A stretch of 64,000 bases of DNA from Streptomyces liliiviolaceus. Its GTDB lineage: Bacteria; Actinomycetota; Actinomycetes; Streptomycetales; Streptomycetaceae. Below, piece by piece: positions 16,105 through 25,396 of this stretch. The notes under the pieces are model-generated. The model did no database searches. It was not told where the DNA came from and saw only the letters and a list, made by a program, of their open reading frames with translations. The translations under genes were made by a program, and so were the position numbers. The first letter of the stretch is position 1, and each line of letters opens with the position of its first letter. Location of the stretch: contig NZ_JAGPYQ010000002.1 of assembly GCF_018070025.1 (NCBI RefSeq), forward strand, positions 186,001-250,000, read 5' to 3'.

Positions 16105-17573
16105 TGGCACCTCACTTCGCGAATGAGATTCCTTCCCACCTGCTGATGTGGCGGCGCGTACGTGAGTACGCCGTGCCACCGTCCATGATCGAGAGCGCGG
16201 CCGCACGACGTGCGGCCGGCGACTGGGCGGGGGCCTGCGCCGCCGCCCGTGTCCACGTCGATCTCGATCTGCGCGCCGTGCGCCGTCGCCACGGCACCCA
16301 AGTGGTCACCCGCCTCCGCGAGGACCTGCGCCGGCTGGCGCCGGAGCTGCTCCGCTGGCACATGCCCCGCATCGCCCCGGACGGCCGGCTCCGTCCCGGA
16401 CTCACCCTCTCGCTCGCCCGCTACGGGAATGACGGCGGCACGCCGTCGCACCTGGTGGTACGGACCCCGCCGGCCTGGGCGGACGGCGGGCAGTGGATGT
16501 CCCTGGCGCTGTGGGAGGGACCGGGGAACGACACCCCCGGACACCGCCTCCACGGACACCACCCGCACCCACATCCCGAGCGGCGTTTCCGGCTCGATCT
16601 GCACCGGCATCTGTGGGACGCCGGGCGGAGCGGCGAGCTGACCGCCCGGTGCGCGGCCGGCGAGGCACCGCCCCACGATTCGCCCTGGGCGAAGGGGAGT
16701 TGGGCCGTCGAGGCCGAACTGCTGCTGCGGGCCGACGGGCTCTCCCGCGGGGCCTTCACCGTACGGCTCGGGGCCCGCAGGCGGAACGTACTCGAACTCG
16801 TCGCCCCCGACGACAGCCATGTCCCGACACTCCGGCCCCTGCCCGAAGGCGTGCTGCCGCCGCAGGAGGTCGCGGCGCTCCCGGTGCTGCCGGAAGCGGC
16901 GGCCCGGGTCCTGCCGGATCTGGAACTGCTGCGGACGGGACTCATCCCGCCCGGGCGCCTGCATCCGCTCGTCGCCACGGCGCTGGCGGGATACGGGTCG
17001 CCGCCGGTGGACGGACCGGTTCCCGAGCCCGGCGATCCGCATCGCGTGGAGTGCCGTGGCGAGACCCATCGGATCGCGCTGCGCGACGGAGTGCTGACCG
17101 CGGTCGACCACGACCCCGCCCAACTGCGCCGGGAGGAACTGCTCGTGGCGCTCGGCGGGCCCGCGCTGCCCTGTCTGCGGGCGATCGACTCGGTGCACCG
17201 GGATCCGGAGGCGCTGCCCGCGGTCCGGGAACGGCTCCGCCACGGCGATGTCACCGGGGCACTGGCCGTCGTCGAAGGCCTGCTCGGTCCTGACGCGGTC
17301 CTGCGCGACGGACCGCTCCGCGAGGAGCTGGAGCAGGCCGCGGCCCGCCATCTCGACCACGGGCTCTTCCGCTCGGGACTGGTCGCCGTGCATCCCGCCG
17401 CCGCCGGTGCGGCAGGGGGCGCGGACGGCTCAGACGGCGGGGGCGGTGCGGGTGACGCGGGCGCGGGACGGGTGAAGGCCGGTCACCGCCCCCGGCTCGA
17501 CCGTTTCACGCCGCTTCCGCTGCGCAGCAAACTCGTCGGCCGGTCCCGGCCCCGCACCGGTCTGGCCTCCTGA
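16104..17573 (+). CDS. Conserved hypothetical protein of the MoxR/VWA operon
   Basis: 489 aa from ATG 16104 (AAGG 10 bases upstream); an in-frame GTG at 16098 is an alternative. I recognise no domain. It is soluble, Arg/Leu/Pro-rich, with no signal peptide or membrane segment. The N-terminus (about 1-90) is helical, the middle contains a His-rich stretch (HGHHPHPHPE near residue 150), and the last ~50 residues are a Gly/Ala linker plus a basic tail. It lies 152 bp ahead of a MoxR-type ATPase and a VWA-like metallopeptidase-fold gene on the same strand, so it may be a substrate or accessory of that pair. Confidence 0.75.
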   Translation: MAPHFANEIPSHLLMWRRVREYAVPPSMIESAAARRAAGDWAGACAAARVHVDLDLRAVRRRHGTQVVTRLREDLRRLAPELLRWHMPRIAPDGRLRPGLTLSLARYGNDGGTPSHLVVRTPPAWADGGQWMSLALWEGPGNDTPGHRLHGHHPHPHPERRFRLDLHRHLWDAGRSGELTARCAAGEAPPHDSPWAKGSWAVEAELLLRADGLSRGAFTVRLGARRRNVLELVAPDDSHVPTLRPLPEGVLPPQEVAALPVLPEAAARVLPDLELLRTGLIPPGRLHPLVATALAGYGSPPVDGPVPEPGDPHRVECRGETHRIALRDGVLTAVDHDPAQLRREELLVALGGPALPCLRAIDSVHRDPEALPAVRERLRHGDVTGALAVVEGLLGPDAVLRDGPLREELEQAAARHLDHGLFRSGLVAVHPAAAGAAGGADGSDGGGGAGDAGAGRVKAGHRPRLDRFTPLPLRSKLVGRSRPRTGLAS

Positions 17574-17725
17574 CCGGCGAGCCGCCGCAGCCCCCTCGAC
17601 CATCAGTTCTAGCTCCTTGCTCCTTGCTCCCACCTCTTGTCGCGTTGTCGCGCCTTCCGCGCCGCACAGTCTCCAGCCGTCCGGGACAGACTCTGTCGTC
17701 CCCTCAGCCCCCTCAGGTGATGCCC

Positions 17726-18988
17726 ATGACCAACAGCACCCTCCTGCCCGCCACGGACACCCGTCTCGCCGTCGCCGACGGCCTCCTGAACCTCCTGCGG
17801 ACGACCACCACCGAGCCGCGCCCCGACGAGCAGCTCGAAGCGCTCACCCTGGCCGTGGCGGCCGACCTGCCCGTGCTGCTCTGGGGCGAGCCGGGTATCG
17901 GCAAGACCGCGGCCCTGACCCAGCTCGCCGCCTCGCTCGATCTGCCGCTGACGACCGTGATCGCCAGCGTCCATGAGCCGTCCGACTTCTCGGGGCTGCC
18001 CATCGTGGGCGAGGACCCCGCGACGCAGGGCGTGCCGATGGCACCGCCGCAATGGGCCGTGGAGCTGGTACGGGCCGGTCGCGGCCTCCTCTTCCTGGAC
18101 GAACTCTCCACCGCCACCCCGGCCGTGCAGGCCGCTCTGCTCCGGGTCGTCCTGGAGCGGCGGGTCGGCGCGCTCCGACTGCCGCCGGGCGTAAGGATCG
18201 TGGCCGCCGCCAATCCGCGCGCTTCCGCGGCGGACGGGTGGGAGCTGAGCCCGCCGCTGGCCAACCGGTTCGTGCATCTGTACTGGGTGCACGACCAGGA
18301 GGTGGTGGTGCGCGGACTCGGCGGTGTCTGGCCGAGGGCCGTACTGCCGCGCCTCGACCCGGCGTTGCTGCCGGAGGCGGTGGCCTTCTCGCGGCGCGTG
18401 GTCTGCGGATTCCTGACCGCGCGGCCGACGCTGATCCACCGGCTGCCGAGCACCGAGACACGGCGCGGCGGTGCGTGGCCCTCGCCCCGGAGCTGGGACG
18501 CCGCGCTGACCCTGCTGGCCTTCGGCACGGCGGCCTCGGTCTCCCGCGAGGTGCTGGCCCTGCTCGTACGGGGTGCGGTGGGCGACGGGCCCGGACTCGA
18601 ACTCCTCGCCCATCTGGACCGGATGGACCTGCCGGACCCGGAGACACTGCTCGCCGATCCGGCCGCCGCCGAGCTGCCGGAGCGGGGCGATCTGCGGCAG
18701 GCCGCGCTGGAGGCGGTGGTGGCGGCCGTCGGAGCGCGGCCGGAACGGGAGCGCTGGGAGGCGGGCTGGGCGGTGCTGGTGCGGGCGCTGGAGACCGGCA
18801 CCGCGGATCTGCTGGTCGCCCCGGCGACTGCGCTGGCCGCGGTGCGGCGCGACGACTGGGAGGTGCCGGCGACGATGGACCGGCTGGCCGGGGTGGTGGG
18901 TCTCGCCCGGCAGGCGGACCGGTCGGTGGAGCGGGTCGCGGCAGCTGCCGCGGCGGCCGAGCGCGCGGCGGCGGGAACACGCCGATGA
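17726..18988 (+). CDS. MoxR-family AAA+ ATPase
   Basis: 420 aa from ATG 17726 (AGGTG upstream; an in-frame ATG at 17720 would be only two bases from that site). Walker A GEPGIGKTA near residues 53-61, Walker B GLLFLDELS near 123-131, sensor 1 ANPRASAADG and arginine-finger region PPLANRF. MoxR ATPases act as chaperones that assemble or activate metal-dependent complexes together with VWA proteins. The next gene, overlapping by ATGA, is exactly such a VWA-like partner. Confidence 0.9.
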   Translation: MTNSTLLPATDTRLAVADGLLNLLRTTTTEPRPDEQLEALTLAVAADLPVLLWGEPGIGKTAALTQLAASLDLPLTTVIASVHEPSDFSGLPIVGEDPATQGVPMAPPQWAVELVRAGRGLLFLDELSTATPAVQAALLRVVLERRVGALRLPPGVRIVAAANPRASAADGWELSPPLANRFVHLYWVHDQEVVVRGLGGVWPRAVLPRLDPALLPEAVAFSRRVVCGFLTARPTLIHRLPSTETRRGGAWPSPRSWDAALTLLAFGTAASVSREVLALLVRGAVGDGPGLELLAHLDRMDLPDPETLLADPAAAELPERGDLRQAALEAVVAAVGARPERERWEAGWAVLVRALETGTADLLVAPATALAAVRRDDWEVPATMDRLAGVVGLARQADRSVERVAAAAAAAERAAAGTRR

Positions 18989-20400
18989 CGGGGACCCCGA
19001 GAACCCCGAAGCAGCGGACTCCGAACCCGCGGGCGCCGCAGCCCCGGCCGCGTCCGATGCCCCGGCCCGCGCCACCGCGTCCGGTGCGGGCGACCGTGCC
19101 GAAGCCGCCGGCCGGCTCCGGTGCGGCGGCCCGAGCGACCGGACTCCCCCTGGACATGGAGAAGTTGCTGGCCGCCCGGCTGCACGCGGTGAAGGTGCGC
19201 CCCTATCTCGCCGGTGCGCTCTTCGCCCTGCATGTGGTGGAGGACCGGTCGGTGCCGACGATGGCGGTGGACGCGCACTGGCGCTGCTACGTCTCCCCCG
19301 GGTTCGTGGCCCGCACGCCGATGGAGGAGCTGGCGGGTGTGTGGGTGCACGAGGTCTCCCATCTGCTCCGGGACCACCACGGCAGGGGCGAGCGGTACGC
19401 GCGGCAGCACGAGGAGTTCGGACCGGGCGAGCGAAGCGGGACGGGGGTCCCCCCGGCCGAAGGCTGGGGGAGGCTGCGCCGGAACATCGCCGCGGACTTC
19501 GAGATCAACGACGACATCTACGGCGACGGTCTGCCGCGGCCCGCCGGAGCGGTGCTTCCGTCCCTGTTGCGGCTGCCGGACGGGCTGTTGATGGAGGAGT
19601 ACCTGCGGACGGCGTCGATGTCCGGTCTCGCCGCCGACCTGGCCTGGCTGGACTGCGGCAGCGGCGCCGACGGACAGGACAGGCCGTGGGAGCTGGGTCC
19701 GGACGGGGCGCACGGGCTGAGCAGGCACCAGCAGGACGCGGTCCGCTTCCGGGTCGCGGAGGGGATCAAGGGCCGGCCGGGCGAGGCGCCGGAGGGCTGG
19801 CGCCGATGGGCCGACGAGGCGTTCCAAGCGCCGCAGCCGTGGCGGCAGTTGCTGGGTGCGGCGGTGCGGTCGGCGGCGGGTGCGCCGGGCGCGGGCGAGA
19901 ACCACAGCTACCGGCGCCCGTCCCGGCGCTCGGCGAGTGTGCCCAAAGTGGTGCTGCCGAGCCTGCGCCGTACGCCGCCCGGCGTCTGCGTCGTGATCGA
20001 CACCTCCGGGTCGGTGAGCGACGCCGAACTGGGCAGCGCGCTGCTGGAGGTGGCGGCGATCTCGCGGGCGGTGGGCGGTCGGCGCGACCTGGTATCGGTG
20101 ATCTCGTGCGACGCGGCGGCCGGGGTCGCCGTGCCGCTCTGCCGCGCGGAGAACATCGAGCTGGTCGGTGGCGGGGGCACGGATCTGCGCTCCGGTTTCG
20201 CCCGGGCACTGCGTTCCCGGCCGCGCCCCGACGTGATCGTCGCCCTCACGGACGGCCAGACGCCCTGGCCCTCCGCGCCGCCGCCCTGCCGTACGGTCGT
20301 CGGGCTCTTCCCGCGCCCCGCCCGCGCGGCGGACGAGGAGGACCCCGACTACGTACCGGACACTCCGCCGTCCTGGGCGCGTGTCGTCACGATCGGCTGA
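18985..20400 (+). CDS. VWA-like/DUF2201 putative metallopeptidase-fold protein
   Basis: 471 aa from ATG 18985 (ATGA overlap). After a Pro/Arg-rich N-terminal tail of ~45 residues comes a metallopeptidase-like domain with [11 protein letters not shown] (HExxH-like, the last His replaced by a different spacing), then a C-terminal VWA-like domain with [11 protein letters not shown] (a DxSxS metal-site motif) near residue 335. This is the usual partner of MoxR ATPases (COG3864-type). Its end overlaps the convergent amino-acid dehydrogenase stop by 14 bp. Confidence 0.85.
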   Translation: MTGTPRTPKQRTPNPRAPQPRPRPMPRPAPPRPVRATVPKPPAGSGAAARATGLPLDMEKLLAARLHAVKVRPYLAGALFALHVVEDRSVPTMAVDAHWRCYVSPGFVARTPMEELAGVWVHEVSHLLRDHHGRGERYARQHEEFGPGERSGTGVPPAEGWGRLRRNIAADFEINDDIYGDGLPRPAGAVLPSLLRLPDGLLMEEYLRTASMSGLAADLAWLDCGSGADGQDRPWELGPDGAHGLSRHQQDAVRFRVAEGIKGRPGEAPEGWRRWADEAFQAPQPWRQLLGAAVRSAAGAPGAGENHSYRRPSRRSASVPKVVLPSLRRTPPGVCVVIDTSGSVSDAELGSALLEVAAISRAVGGRRDLVSVISCDAAAGVAVPLCRAENIELVGGGGTDLRSGFARALRSRPRPDVIVALTDGQTPWPSAPPPCRTVVGLFPRPARAADEEDPDYVPDTPPSWARVVTIG

Positions 20401-21511
20401 GGAGCCGGGTCCGGGCAGTCGCCGCCTCTGCCTCTGCATCGGCCTCTACTTCTGCGGCTGCCGCTGCCGGGGAGCCGGCCGCGGTGAGGCGGCGCTCGGC
20501 CAGTTGCCGGGCCGCCCTCATCGGGGTGACGCCACTCGTGCGCGCGAGGCCAAGGAGGTGCCCGACGGTGTCGCCGATGCCCTCGACCCGCTCCAGGGCG
20601 GCCTCGTGGGCGTAGCCCTCCGATTCCCGGCTGAGCGTGTAGGCGACCCCTCCGGCGCCCGCCACATAGTCCGGCACCCAGACGATGCCGCGCTCCGCGA
20701 GGGTGTCGGCGACCGACTCGTCGGCGAGCTGGTTGTTGGCCGGTCCGACGACCAGCGGCGCGGTGAGCCGGGGAACACTCGCCTCGTCGAACACCCCGCC
20801 CACGGCGGCCGGGACGAGGATGTCGGCCGGTGCCGACAGGGCCCGGCCGGGCTCGACCCAGCCGTACCCGCTCGCCAGCGCGGCCTCCTTGCGGGAGGGG
20901 TCCACGTCCGACACCACGACGTGCGCCCCTTCCGCGGCCAGGCCGGCGGCGACCCGGCTGCCGACCGACCCGAACCCGCTGACGACCACCTCCTTGCCGG
21001 TGCAGGAGGCGTCGCCGAAGACATGCCGGGCGCCGGCCCGCAGAGCGGCCAGGACACCGATGGCGGTGGGCCCGCCGGAGTCCCCGGTGCCGCCGTGCTC
21101 CTCGGGCGCGCAGTACGCGTACGGGGAGAAGCGCCGCAGGACCACCATGTCCTCGGGGCCGGTGCCGATGTCGGGGCCGGTGCGGTAGGAGCCGTCGAAG
21201 GAGGCGATCAGCTCACCCAGGTCCTCCAGCGCGGCCTCCCGCAGATCCGGGGTGACGTCGGTGTCCCGGTCCAGGGCGATCACGCTCTTGCCGCCCCCGA
21301 AGTCCAGGCCGGCCACCGCCGACTTGTACGTCATCGCCTCCGACAGGCGCAGCGCGTCGGTCAGTCCATCCTGCCAGGTGTCGTAGCGGCGCATCCGGCA
21401 GCCGCCGGCCGCCGGCCCCAGCACGCGGGAGTGGACGGCGACGATCAGCGGCAGGCCGGAGCGGCGTCCGCGACGGACGACGACCTCTTCATGTGCGAAT
21501 GCTCGACTCAT
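20387..21511 (-). CDS. Glu/Leu/Phe/Val-family amino-acid dehydrogenase
   Basis: 374 aa; the ATG at 21509-21511. Signature [16 protein letters not shown] carries the catalytic lysines; the NAD-binding Rossmann motif is [13 protein letters not shown], and GPANNQLAD is the conserved C-domain segment. The family oxidatively deaminates branched-chain or related amino acids. The C-terminus ends in a long Ala/Glu tail ([16 protein letters not shown]). It is divergent from an Lrp/AsnC gene, the common arrangement for amino-acid-responsive control. It differs clearly from the well-known Streptomyces valine dehydrogenase in the N-terminal region, so substrate is left open. Confidence 0.88.
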   Translation of the reverse strand: MSRAFAHEEVVVRRGRRSGLPLIVAVHSRVLGPAAGGCRMRRYDTWQDGLTDALRLSEAMTYKSAVAGLDFGGGKSVIALDRDTDVTPDLREAALEDLGELIASFDGSYRTGPDIGTGPEDMVVLRRFSPYAYCAPEEHGGTGDSGGPTAIGVLAALRAGARHVFGDASCTGKEVVVSGFGSVGSRVAAGLAAEGAHVVVSDVDPSRKEAALASGYGWVEPGRALSAPADILVPAAVGGVFDEASVPRLTAPLVVGPANNQLADESVADTLAERGIVWVPDYVAGAGGVAYTLSRESEGYAHEAALERVEGIGDTVGHLLGLARTSGVTPMRAARQLAERRLTAAGSPAAAAAEVEADAEAEAATARTRLLSRS

Positions 21512-21551
21512 GACGCCGAAGCTAGGCTGATGCGCGGACCACCGGGGATTG

Positions 21552-21570
21552 CACCGAATCAAATTCGGTG
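21552..21570. promoter_or_regulatory. Palindromic operator, probable Lrp/AsnC site
   Basis: Perfect 8-bp inverted repeat CACCGAAT/ATTCGGTG with a CAA spacer in the 79-bp gap between the divergent dehydrogenase and Lrp/AsnC genes. It lies 21 bp before the Lrp start, placed for autoregulation and control of the dehydrogenase. Confidence 0.75.
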
Positions 21571-21590
21571 TACGGGCAGGGGAGGAAGCC

Positions 21591-22055
21591 GTGGACGAAC
21601 TTGATTCGGCGATCGTGCGCGAACTGCAGGCCGACGGTCGGCAGTCGAACCGCGCCCTCGCGGGAAAGCTCGGCATCGCCCCCTCGACCTGTCTGGAACG
21701 CACGAGGCTCCTGCAACGGCGCGGCATCATCCAGGGCTACCGGGCGGAGGTCTCCTTCAAGGCTCTCAACCGCTCGGTCCAGGCGATGGTGTTCACCCAG
21801 GTACGCCCGCTGCGCCGGGACGTCGTCACCGCGTTCGAGCAGTCGGTGACCCGGCTGCCCGAGGTCGTCTCCGTGTACACGATGGCCGGGAGCGACGACT
21901 TCCTGGTCCATGTCACGGCGCAGGACATCGACCACCTGCACGCCTTTCTCCTGGACCAGTTCACCAACCGCCGCGAGATCGTCGCCTTCCGCACCTCGAT
22001 CATCTACCAGCATCTGACCAACCCGGTCCTCGGCCCGCTGCCGCCCGCGGAGTAG
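21591..22055 (+). CDS. Lrp/AsnC-family transcriptional regulator
   Basis: 154 aa; GTG 21591 follows GGAGG, which fixes the start over an in-frame upstream codon at 21549. The N-terminal HTH (LDSAIVRELQADGRQSNRALAGKLGIAPSTCLER) is split here only by description; the C-terminal AsnC ligand domain contains VVSVYTMAGSDDFLVHV. It probably senses an amino acid and controls the divergent dehydrogenase. Confidence 0.92.
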   Translation: MDELDSAIVRELQADGRQSNRALAGKLGIAPSTCLERTRLLQRRGIIQGYRAEVSFKALNRSVQAMVFTQVRPLRRDVVTAFEQSVTRLPEVVSVYTMAGSDDFLVHVTAQDIDHLHAFLLDQFTNRREIVAFRTSIIYQHLTNPVLGPLPPAE

Positions 22056-22104
22056 GAGCGCACCCGACAGCGCGGCGGGCGGCCCGACCCCTAGGACCCA
22101 CGCC

Positions 22105-23340
22105 ATGTCTTCTTCGCACGCCTTCCCTCTGGAGCCCACCCCGATCCACGTGTCCGCCGAGGTGCTCGACGATCTGCGCGCCCGTCTCGCGTCGACCCGT
22201 CCGCCGCTGGACGAGGGGAACGGCGACTGGTCGTACGGTGTCCCGGCCGGCTACCTCGGTGAGCTGGTCGCGCACTGGCGGGACGGCTACGACTGGCGCA
22301 AAGCCGAGGCCGCCGTCAACGTCCACGAGCACTACCGCGTGGACGTCGCCGGTGTCCCGGTGCACTTCATGCGCGAGCCGGGCCGCGGCCCCCGCCCGGT
22401 CCCGCTGATCCTCACCCACGGCTGGCCCTGGACGTTCTGGCACTGGTCGAAGGTGATCGGCCCGCTCGCCGACCCGGCCGCGTTCGGCGGTGACCCCGCC
22501 GACGCGTTCGACGTCATCGTGCCGTCCCTGCCGGGCTTCGGTTTCCCCGGCCCGCTCACCGGCTTCCCGGACGTCAACTTCTGGAAGGTCTCCGACCTCT
22601 GGCACACCCTGATGACCGAGACCCTGGGGTACGAGAGGTACGCGGCCGGGGGCTGTGACATCGGCGGGATCGTCACCAGCCAGCTCGGCCACAAGTACGC
22701 CGACGAGCTGTACGGCATCCACATCGGCTCCGGGCTGCCGCTGGACTTCTTCAGCGGCCCCCGCGCCTGGGACTTCGCCCGAAACCGTCCCCTCACCGAC
22801 GACCAGCCCGCCGACGTCCGCGCCCGCCTCATCGAACTGGACCACCGCTCGGCGTCCCACCTCGCCGTGCACATGCTCGACGGCGCCACCCTGGCCCACG
22901 GGCTGAGCGACTCGCCCGCCGGACTGCTCGCCTGGCTGCTGGAGCGCTGGAACTCCTGGAGCGACAACGGCGGTGACGTCGAGTCCGTCTTCACCAAGGA
23001 CGACCTGCTCACCCACGCCACGATCTACTGGGTGAACAACTCCATCGGCACGTCGATGCGCTACTACGCCAACGCCAACCGCTATCCGTGGGCGCCCGCC
23101 CACGACCGCACCCCGGTGGTGGAGGCCCCGGTCGGCCTGACCTTCGTCACGTACGAGAACCCGCCCGGCGTCCACACCGCCCAGGAGCGCGTCCGGGCGT
23201 TCGAGACCGGCCCGCAGGCCGCCTGGTTCAACCACGTCAACGTCAACGCCCATGACCACGGCGGTCACTTCATCCCGTGGGAGAACCCCGACGCCTGGGT
23301 GGACGACCTGCGCCGCACCTTCCGGGGCCGCAGGCCCTGA
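22105..23340 (+). CDS. Epoxide hydrolase, EHN-domain alpha/beta-hydrolase
   Basis: 411 aa. The N-terminal EHN domain (residues 10-110: PIHVSAEVLDDLRARL, WSYGVPAGYLGELVAHWRD) and a hydrolase domain with oxyanion motif HGWPWTFWHW and nucleophile motif GGCDIGG (Asp nucleophile) mark the microsomal/juvenile-hormone epoxide hydrolase family. The C-terminus has the HDHGGHFIPWE catalytic His. No partner in the neighbourhood indicates its substrate. It begins 49 bp after the Lrp gene. Confidence 0.88.
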   Translation: MSSSHAFPLEPTPIHVSAEVLDDLRARLASTRPPLDEGNGDWSYGVPAGYLGELVAHWRDGYDWRKAEAAVNVHEHYRVDVAGVPVHFMREPGRGPRPVPLILTHGWPWTFWHWSKVIGPLADPAAFGGDPADAFDVIVPSLPGFGFPGPLTGFPDVNFWKVSDLWHTLMTETLGYERYAAGGCDIGGIVTSQLGHKYADELYGIHIGSGLPLDFFSGPRAWDFARNRPLTDDQPADVRARLIELDHRSASHLAVHMLDGATLAHGLSDSPAGLLAWLLERWNSWSDNGGDVESVFTKDDLLTHATIYWVNNSIGTSMRYYANANRYPWAPAHDRTPVVEAPVGLTFVTYENPPGVHTAQERVRAFETGPQAAWFNHVNVNAHDHGGHFIPWENPDAWVDDLRRTFRGRRP

Positions 23341-23452
23341 GACGTCTCTCCACCCCGCAGTGGGCAACGGCACCGCTCTGACCAGGGCCGGAGGAGTGCC
23401 GGCGGAGTGCGGGAGCACATATCCGGACGGCGGTGTGGGTAACTTCCCCCGC

Positions 23453-24148
23453 ATGGCTGCCGTGTTGTTCGACTTCTCCGGGACCCTCTTCCGTATCGAA
23501 TCCACCGAGAGCTGGCTGCGCGCCGTACTGACCGAGGCCGAGATCACTCTGCCGGAGCAGGAGTTGCTCCGTACCGCGAAGGAACTGGAGGCGGCGGGCG
23601 CGCTGCCCGGCGGGGCACCGCACAGGGGGCCGGTGCCGCCCGAGCTGAGCGCGCTGTGGGGCATCCGCGACGAGAGTGCCGAGGCGCACCGGGCCGCGTA
23701 CACAGGAGCCTGCCGCCAGGTGGCGCTGCCCGCCGAGGAGTTGTACGACGCGCTGTACGACCGGCACATGAACCCGGCGGCCTGGCGTCCCTACGCCGAC
23801 GCGATCGACGTCCTGCACACGCTGCGCGACCGCGGGGTCGCGATCGGGGTGGTCAGCAACATCGGCTGGGATCTGCGGCCCGTGTTCCGCGAGCACGGCC
23901 TCGACGCGTACGTGGGGGCCTACGTGCTGTCGTACGAGCACGGCGTGCAGAAGCCGGACGCGCGGCTCTTCGCGACCGCCTGCGACGCGCTCGGGGCCGA
24001 TCCGCGCGAGACCCTGATGGTCGGGGACGACCGGCTGGCGGACGGCGGAGCGGCGCCCCTGGGGTGCGGGGTGTACTTCGTCGAGCATCTGCCGGTGACC
24101 GACCGGCCGAACGGTCTGCGGCCGGTGCTGGACCTGGTCCGCACCTGA
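23453..24148 (+). CDS. HAD-superfamily hydrolase with altered motif I
   Basis: 231 aa from ATG 23453. Motif I reads DFSGTL (usual DxDGTL), so the second, general-acid Asp is Ser. Motif II VVSNIG, the motif III Lys in QKPDARLF and motif IV VGDD are present. Phosphatase or dehalogenase-like chemistry needs the first Asp, which is kept; loss of the second suggests slow phosphatase activity or another reaction. It converges on DUF2630 with a 28-bp gap. Confidence 0.85.
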   Translation: MAAVLFDFSGTLFRIESTESWLRAVLTEAEITLPEQELLRTAKELEAAGALPGGAPHRGPVPPELSALWGIRDESAEAHRAAYTGACRQVALPAEELYDALYDRHMNPAAWRPYADAIDVLHTLRDRGVAIGVVSNIGWDLRPVFREHGLDAYVGAYVLSYEHGVQKPDARLFATACDALGADPRETLMVGDDRLADGGAAPLGCGVYFVEHLPVTDRPNGLRPVLDLVRT

Positions 24149-24176
24149 TCCGCGCCGGACCGCCGGTCGCCGTCCC

Positions 24177-24422
24177 TCAGCTCTGATAGCCCTCGACCTG
24201 CGACGACGGCCGCACGCGCGCGTCGTCCGGGTTCTCGCCGAACTCGGACTTCGCGCGCCGCTGCCGCAGCAGGTCCCAGCACTGGTCGAGATCGCGTTCC
24301 AGCTGGCCGAGGCGCTCCTGCTCGGTCGCGCTGTCGATCTTCCCGGACGCGAGGGCGTCCCGCAGGACGCGTTCGTCGTCGACCATCGCCGTGATCCTGG
24401 CAAGGATCTGCTCTTGATCCAT
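24177..24422 (-). CDS. DUF2630 family protein
   Basis: 81 aa; the ATG at 24420-24422 follows GAGGAGG. MDQEQILARITAMVDDE and ERLGQLERDLDQCWDLLRQR are characteristic of this small actinobacterial helical family; the C-terminus ENPDDARVRPSSQVEGYQS is also typical. Function is unknown. Confidence 0.88.
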   Translation of the reverse strand: MDQEQILARITAMVDDERVLRDALASGKIDSATEQERLGQLERDLDQCWDLLRQRRAKSEFGENPDDARVRPSSQVEGYQS

Positions 24423-24634
24423 GGGGTACGCCTCCTCGGCACTCCTGCCCACTGTAAGCAGCGGACGAAGGCTCGGCGACAGCGCCGAACGGCAGGTCGG
24501 CCCCCTGACGGCCGCCGCGGGAGGCACGCGCCGGATTCCTTGCCGACCGCCCGGGACGATCCCCCGCGTCGCCCCGGACGGACGGCAGCCCGGAAGTGAT
24601 CCCCGAGGGGACCGGCCCGGACGCGCTGAGTATA

Positions 24635-24655
24635 GTTGGCTGGCAGCCAGTCAAC
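24635..24655. promoter_or_regulatory. TetR-type operator upstream of its own gene
   Basis: Near-perfect 21-bp palindrome: arms GTTGGCTGGC and GCCAGTCAAC around a central A, one mismatch. It sits 15 bp before the TetR start, overlapping the likely promoter (TATAGT just upstream). It includes TTGGCTGGCAGCCAGTCAA, of the form TetR dimers bind. Confidence 0.8.
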
Positions 24656-24670
24656 GCAGGAGTACATAGG

Positions 24671-25396
24671 ATGTCCCCTCGCAGCGCATCGGTCAATGAA
24701 GAGTTGCGGCGACGTTCCCGCGAGAGGCTTCTGCAGGCGGCTCTGGAGCTCGTCGGCGAGCGCGGATACGACGCCACGACGCTGGGCGACATCGCGGACC
24801 GCGCGGGCTCCGCCAGGGGTCTCGTCTCGTACTACTTCCCCGGTAAGCGTCTGCTCGTCCAGTCCGCCGTGCACCGGCTGATGCACCGCACGCTGGACGA
24901 GGCGCTGGAGCGCGAGCCGCGCACCGACGACGGGCAGGAGCGGATGGCGCGGGCCATCGACGCGATCCTGGGCCTCGCCCGGGACCATCCGGTGGTGATG
25001 CGCCAGCACATGGCGGGCATCCTGCAGGGCGAGGGCTTCAAGCAGTGTCCGGAGCAGCGCCGGCTGGCCGAGCTGCTGAGCGATACCATGTCCCGCTACG
25101 GCTCACCGGACACCGCCGCCGACTACCCGATGCTGCGGGCGCTGCTGATGGGCGCGGTGTACGCGGCCCTGGTGCCCGGCGTCCCGATGCCGGTACCGGT
25201 GCTGCGGGCCGAGCTGTTCAGGCGGTACGGGCTGGACTGGGAGCGGGGTGCCCCGCCGGGCGCCGAAGCGCCCGGCGGGACGTACCACGAGGACCTCTCA
25301 CGGTTCTTCGCTCCCGGCAGCCGCGAGCCGGAGGAGGGCCGCGGTGACGGTGGCGTGGCGAACCAGGAGACGGACGCGGCCGGTCAGTCGAAGTAG
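24671..25396 (+). CDS. TetR/AcrR-family regulator
   Basis: 241 aa; ATG 24671 with AGGAG upstream. N-terminal HTH: ALELVGERGYDATTLGDIAD then the recognition-helix region RGLVSYYFPGK. The C-terminal ligand domain is unassigned, and the last ~40 residues are a charged, disordered tail. Its operator lies in its own leader, so autoregulation is likely. The target is unclear: DUF2630 is divergent 248 bp away, the LVIVD gene is convergent and overlaps it by 13 bp. Confidence 0.9.
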   Translation: MSPRSASVNEELRRRSRERLLQAALELVGERGYDATTLGDIADRAGSARGLVSYYFPGKRLLVQSAVHRLMHRTLDEALEREPRTDDGQERMARAIDAILGLARDHPVVMRQHMAGILQGEGFKQCPEQRRLAELLSDTMSRYGSPDTAADYPMLRALLMGAVYAALVPGVPMPVPVLRAELFRRYGLDWERGAPPGAEAPGGTYHEDLSRFFAPGSREPEEGRGDGGVANQETDAAGQSK

